From: Chitinophagaceae bacterium
GTDB lineage: Bacteria > Bacteroidota > Bacteroidia > Chitinophagales > Chitinophagaceae
Assembly (NCBI GenBank): GCA_016719015.1
Contig: JADKAZ010000002.1
Location: 1-64,000 of the forward strand
Direction: 5' to 3'
DNA: 64,000 nt
The notes beneath the pieces were generated by a model. That model did not search any database and was not told where the DNA came from. It worked only from the letters and a program-made list of their open reading frames with translations. Shown piece after piece: positions 61,027-64,000 of this stretch. Position 1 is the first letter of the stretch. Every line of letters starts with the position of its first letter. The position numbers were made by a program, and so were the translations under genes.

Positions 61027-62145
61027 TTGCAACAATTTATTGCCCGGTTATTTGGTCGCCTGATGAAAAGCTGGAGTTGGGTTTTACTGGTAGTTCTCAC
61101 TATCCTTATTAAATGGGCGTCGTGGTACCCGGGTTGGGTAGAGAGAAATTACAGCCAGGGGGTGTACCCGGTTATATCCAGGGCACAGCGATTCCTGTTT
61201 GGCTGGGCATCTTTTAGCATTGGGGATTTGTTCTACGCCTTTTTGGTTGTTGTTATTCTTTATAAGGTATTCAAATTTTTCAGGCTATTATTTAAGAAGC
61301 AACTGAACCGGCGTTATTTTGTAGTAGCGTTACAACAAGGTATTTTTATTTTACTCTTCTTGTATGTATTCTTCAACCTGCTTTGGGGGCTAAATTATAA
61401 CCGACGTGGAATCGCTTACCAGCTTGATTTGCAGGTGAAGGAATATTCACTGGCCGATCTTGATACATTGACCAATGTTATTCAAAGCCGGGTAAATTTT
61501 TATGCCGGGTTTGTAACGGAAGCTCAAAGGGATTCATTTAATAAAAAAAGCAGGTTATTTAATAGTGCAGTAGAAGCGTTTGATGCCGTAGAGAAGCAAT
61601 ATCCTTTTTTAAAATATAATCCCAAATCCATAAAACCCTCGCTGTTTAGTTATTTAGGAAATTATCTCGGTTTTCAGGGGTATTACAATCCATTTTCCGG
61701 AGAGGGGCAGGTAAATACAACGGTACCCCGCTTTTTGGAGCCATATGTAACCACTCATGAAATGGCTCATCAACTGGGATATGGAAAAGAAAACGAAGCA
61801 AATTTTGTTGGCTTTCTTGCCTGTCGTTCCTATAGCTCAAATGTTTTTCGATACTCAGCTTATTATGACATGTATAATTATTCGATAGGAGAAATTGCCC
61901 GAAGAGATACCTCACTGTCGTTGGTAAAATCCTATCAGCAAAAAGCACATCCGCAGGTACTCAAAGACCAGCAAGAGTTTAAAAATTTTTACCTCCGGTA
62001 TAAAAACCCCATTGAACCTATTGTAATGTGGGGGTATGGACATTTTTTAAAAGCCAATAACCAACCGAAGGGCAAAAGAAGTTATAATGAAGTGGTAGCT
62101 TGGCTGATTGCCTACTACAAGAAGTTTGGAGTGGAAGCACTCTGA
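61027..62145 (+). CDS. DUF3810 membrane protein with HEMAH metallopeptidase motif
   Basis: 372 aa from TTG 61027, or about 360 from ATG 61063. Two or three N-terminal membrane spans (about 17-32, 66-82, 103-121; FFNLLWGLNYNRRGI conserved) precede an extracytoplasmic or cytoplasmic domain with the zinc motif HEMAH at 244-248 (VTTHEMAHQLGYGKENEANF). Downstream Glu at 255/257 could be the third ligand. The family is restricted mainly to Bacteroidota and Firmicutes and is uncharacterised. A membrane protease role is inferred from the motif. The start codon is uncertain. Confidence 0.87.
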   Translation: MQQFIARLFGRLMKSWSWVLLVVLTILIKWASWYPGWVERNYSQGVYPVISRAQRFLFGWASFSIGDLFYAFLVVVILYKVFKFFRLLFKKQLNRRYFVVALQQGIFILLFLYVFFNLLWGLNYNRRGIAYQLDLQVKEYSLADLDTLTNVIQSRVNFYAGFVTEAQRDSFNKKSRLFNSAVEAFDAVEKQYPFLKYNPKSIKPSLFSYLGNYLGFQGYYNPFSGEGQVNTTVPRFLEPYVTTHEMAHQLGYGKENEANFVGFLACRSYSSNVFRYSAYYDMYNYSIGEIARRDTSLSLVKSYQQKAHPQVLKDQQEFKNFYLRYKNPIEPIVMWGYGHFLKANNQPKGKRSYNEVVAWLIAYYKKFGVEAL

Positions 62146-62177
62146 ACATAATTTTCTTTCAGTTGTCATACTTAATT

Positions 62178-62651
62178 ATGAATAATACTTCAAAGCTTAT
62201 TATTTCCATTATAATTCCGGTTGCAATTGGCGCAACTGCTGGTTTTTTTACTGCAACAGGTGTTGAAAGTTGGTATCAGACTATCAACAAGCCCTCCTGG
62301 AATCCACCAGGTTGGATTTTTGCACCAGTTTGGACAACACTTTATGTAATGATGGGAATAGCACTGTTTCTCGTTTGGAAATCGAATGCCAGTGAGGGGT
62401 TAAAGAAAAATGCTATTACTTTTTTTGCAATACAGTTGATCCTGAATTTCTTTTGGTCATTCATTTTCTTTGATCAGCAGCAACCAGGATGGGCATTGGT
62501 AGAAATAATAATAATGTGGATAGCTATTCTCCTAACGATTTTTGCTTTTGCAAAAGTGAATAAGACAGCGGCATGGTTACTGGTGCCATATATCAGTTGG
62601 GTGAGTTTTGCAACGATTTTGAATTATACGATCTGGAAATTGAACAATTAA
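62178..62651 (+). CDS. TspO/MBR-family protein
   Basis: 157 aa, five membrane spans. Signatures: SWYQTINKPSWNPPGWIFAPVWTTLYVMMGIAL (in parts: INKPSWNPPGWIFAPVWT; LYVMMGIAL), LNFFWSFIFF, and VPYISWVSFATILNYTIWKLN (in parts: VPYISWVSFATILN). TspO binds tetrapyrroles and cholesterol-like ligands and is linked to stress and porphyrin handling in bacteria. Start at ATG 62178; the open frame extends upstream into the DUF3810 gene without family similarity. Its TAA overlaps the stop of the convergent gene (TTAA). Confidence 0.93.
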   Translation: MNNTSKLIISIIIPVAIGATAGFFTATGVESWYQTINKPSWNPPGWIFAPVWTTLYVMMGIALFLVWKSNASEGLKKNAITFFAIQLILNFFWSFIFFDQQQPGWALVEIIIMWIAILLTIFAFAKVNKTAAWLLVPYISWVSFATILNYTIWKLNN

Positions 62652-63151
62652 TTTTGTCCTTTAAACTTAAATGAAAGGGCTATCGAATTAAATTCTTCTT
62701 TCAGTTTATCTATTTTACCATCTCTATAAATTTCCATTACTGATAATGCCCTGTTCATTTCAGAGTAAACGAATAGTTTTATAATAATATCTGAGCCCAT
62801 CTCTTTCCCTTTTATAACCGTCCCTTTGCCTGACAAATTGCCCCAATTGGTAATATCGATAGACTCAGTCTTTTTAATACGAAAAGTAGAAGTTGTCAGA
62901 ATTGTCATATAATCAAGAGCATTTTCAATATTGATGTTTTGATACTTGATAAAGAAAATTACGTTATTCAATTTCCCCGGGGCATTAATAGTGAAAGTAG
63001 AATCTGGTTCGTAGTCTTTACTTTTTGTATCGAGTTTCCAACTGGAGGGATAATGCAGGGAAAAACTGTCCCGGTCAATGATCTTATAATCCTGGGCAAA
63101 AAGCTGATGTCCTGTGAAGAAAAATAAAATGAAGAATGGCAGACTTCTCAT
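62648..63151 (-). CDS. Secreted PsbP/Mog1-like protein, unknown function
   Basis: 167 aa with signal peptide (LPFFILFFFTGHQLFAQ). The mature part has the pattern of the PsbP/Mog1/DUF1795 fold: FSLHYPSSWKLDTKSKDYEPDSTFTI near the start (in parts: FSLHYPSSWKLD; DSTFTINAPG), NVIFFIKYQNI in the middle, and LKEEFNSIALSFKFK at the end. Function unknown. It is 10 bp downstream of dcd on the same strand. Confidence 0.7.
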   Translation of the reverse strand: MRSLPFFILFFFTGHQLFAQDYKIIDRDSFSLHYPSSWKLDTKSKDYEPDSTFTINAPGKLNNVIFFIKYQNINIENALDYMTILTTSTFRIKKTESIDITNWGNLSGKGTVIKGKEMGSDIIIKLFVYSEMNRALSVMEIYRDGKIDKLKEEFNSIALSFKFKGQN

Positions 63152-63161
63152 ATAAAAGGCT

Positions 63162-63698
63162 TTAAAACTTATTCTTCCACATCATGCTTTCCACAGGCTT
63201 GTCTGGCTGATTGCTGTATTTAGAATTTTTCTTTTGGTTATAGGCAATTTCAATTTCTCCATCTACGGGGAAGTAAATCAATTGACCTATGGGCATGCCT
63301 TTATAAACTTTCACCGGTTGTTTTACCGAAATTTCTAAAGTCCAGTTACCGCAAAATCCAACATCACCTTTGCCGGCTGTTGCATGAATGTCTATTCCTA
63401 ATCTTCCTGTTGAAGACTTGCCTTCGAGGAAAGGAACATGGGCATGTGTTTCTGTATACTCTTCCGTGACGCCCAGGTAGAAAATGTGGGGATATAAAAC
63501 GATCCCTTCATCCGGTATTTCAAAATAGTCTATCTGGTTATGCTTTTTTGCATCAATCATATGCTCTTTATAGGTTGCCAGGGTTTTGCCAAGGTGTACA
63601 TCGTAGGAGTTGCTTCCTAAACATTCCCTGTCATATGGAACAACTTTAATGGTGCCTTTTTCTATTTCTTCTAATATCCGGGTATCTGAGAGTATCAT
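63162..63698 (-). CDS. dcd: dCTP deaminase
   Basis: 178 aa. Deaminates dCTP to dUTP for thymidylate synthesis. ILSDTRILEEIEKGTIKVVP, LGSNSYDVHLGKTL, VPFLEGKSSTGRLGIDIHATAGKGDVGF (in parts: EGKSSTGRLGI; HATAGKGDVGFCG) with the catalytic Glu, and MPIGQLIYFPVDG are family signatures. The length is normal for mono-functional Dcd. Confidence 0.95.
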   Translation of the reverse strand: MILSDTRILEEIEKGTIKVVPYDRECLGSNSYDVHLGKTLATYKEHMIDAKKHNQIDYFEIPDEGIVLYPHIFYLGVTEEYTETHAHVPFLEGKSSTGRLGIDIHATAGKGDVGFCGNWTLEISVKQPVKVYKGMPIGQLIYFPVDGEIEIAYNQKKNSKYSNQPDKPVESMMWKNKF

Positions 63699-63749
63699 TT
63701 TCTATCTTCGTTTTTTTGTAGTGGCAAAGTAAACAGGAATGAGTAACTA

Positions 63750-64000
63750 ATGCCGATTTTTTTTCAACATCAAATCAACGAAAACACACGGCTGGGAGTG
63801 TGGAAGATTGAAGAAACAGAAGAGTTCTTCAAAGGTAATGTGCCCCTGCACCGGGAAGTAACTCATCCGCATAAGCGGCTGCAACACCTGGCTGGCCGTT
63901 TCTTACTGCAGTTTCTTTTTCCGGACTTCCCGTATCAGCTCATAGAGATTGCTGATACCAGAAAACCGTTTCTACCCGACGAGCAATATCATTTCTCCAT
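63750..64000 (+). CDS. 4'-phosphopantetheinyl transferase, N-terminal part (runs off the window)
   Basis: 83 codons open to the right edge. The pattern LGVWKIEETEEFF, then HPHKRLQHLAGRFLLQFLFPDFP (in parts: HKRLQHLAGRFLL), and IADTRKPFLPDEQYHFSI matches the first half of Sfp/HetI-type phosphopantetheinyl transferases of Bacteroidota, which activate acyl-carrier proteins. The Mg-binding and catalytic motifs (GxD and W/F-x-x-KE) would lie beyond the window. ATG 63750 is 51 bp from the divergent dcd start. Confidence 0.8.
   Translation, partial: MPIFFQHQINENTRLGVWKIEETEEFFKGNVPLHREVTHPHKRLQHLAGRFLLQFLFPDFPYQLIEIADTRKPFLPDEQYHFS

Overview
The window is a gene-dense chromosomal segment of a Bacteroidota bacterium, most likely a member of the Chitinophagaceae or a close relative. 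The signs are: a type IX secretion (T9SS) surface protein with a gliding-motility-type C-terminal domain; the MqnA enzyme of the futalosine menaquinone route; Bacteroidota-typical families (DUF2723, DUF3810, HU-like/membrane/SPOR-like protein, TolB-propeller outer-membrane protein); promoters of the form TTTG-N19-TAnnTTTG; and few recognisable Shine-Dalgarno sites. Almost everything looks like core chromosome. I found no insertion sequence, prophage, CRISPR array or rRNA operon.

Layout. 1-7.5 kb: remnant of a GNAT acetyltransferase, then purB and two large secreted surface-protein genes on the minus strand, all interrupted by frameshifts. 7.6-20.8 kb: mqnA, then a surface-glycan locus (sugar C-methyltransferase, a glycosyltransferase-like/methyltransferase fusion, three GDP-sugar SDR enzymes including GDP-mannose 4,6-dehydratase and a GDP-6-deoxy-mannose reductase, a GT9, two GT4 enzymes and a YfhO membrane protein). 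20.9-30.2 kb: VUT transporter, Nudix, CorA, DinB, dapF, nucleoside phosphorylase, tRNA-Cys, HU-like membrane protein, FKBP, sdaA, lpxD. 30.4-46 kb: large HEYRH/propeller/outer-membrane protein, PAP2, valS, aat-clpS, two tRNA-Val genes, tag, mtaB, plsC, priA, then 0.35 kb of almost pure homopolymer. 46-57.8 kb: alpha/beta hydrolase, murB, a MoxR/ChlI-like AAA ATPase with its VWA partner, a DUF2723 membrane protein, SAM hydrolase, SDR. 57.9-64 kb: tRNA-Lys, an M14-like secreted protein, yceD-rpmF-plsX, DUF3810, tspO, dcd and the start of a phosphopantetheinyl transferase.

The most important technical observation is that many genes, including essential purB and valS, are split by single-base gains or losses, nearly all placeable in homopolymers. 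This is the pattern of uncorrected long-read or flow-type sequencing error, not of real pseudogenes or programmed frameshifting. I give repaired gene spans where the joined frames make one continuous family-like protein.

The most interesting biological observations are: (i) a family of short palindromic elements (core CCCCTTTAGGGG and variants) that lies inside reading frames and is translated as SPLGxG-like peptides in at least four proteins; (ii) the glycan locus, with a probable GDP-D-rhamnose module plus an SDR whose catalytic Lys is Arg; (iii) convergent gene pairs whose stop codons overlap or abut; (iv) -7 promoter boxes only about 8-11 nt from start codons; (v) a likely DNA-to-envelope tether protein; (vi) secreted proteins carrying metallopeptidase signatures.
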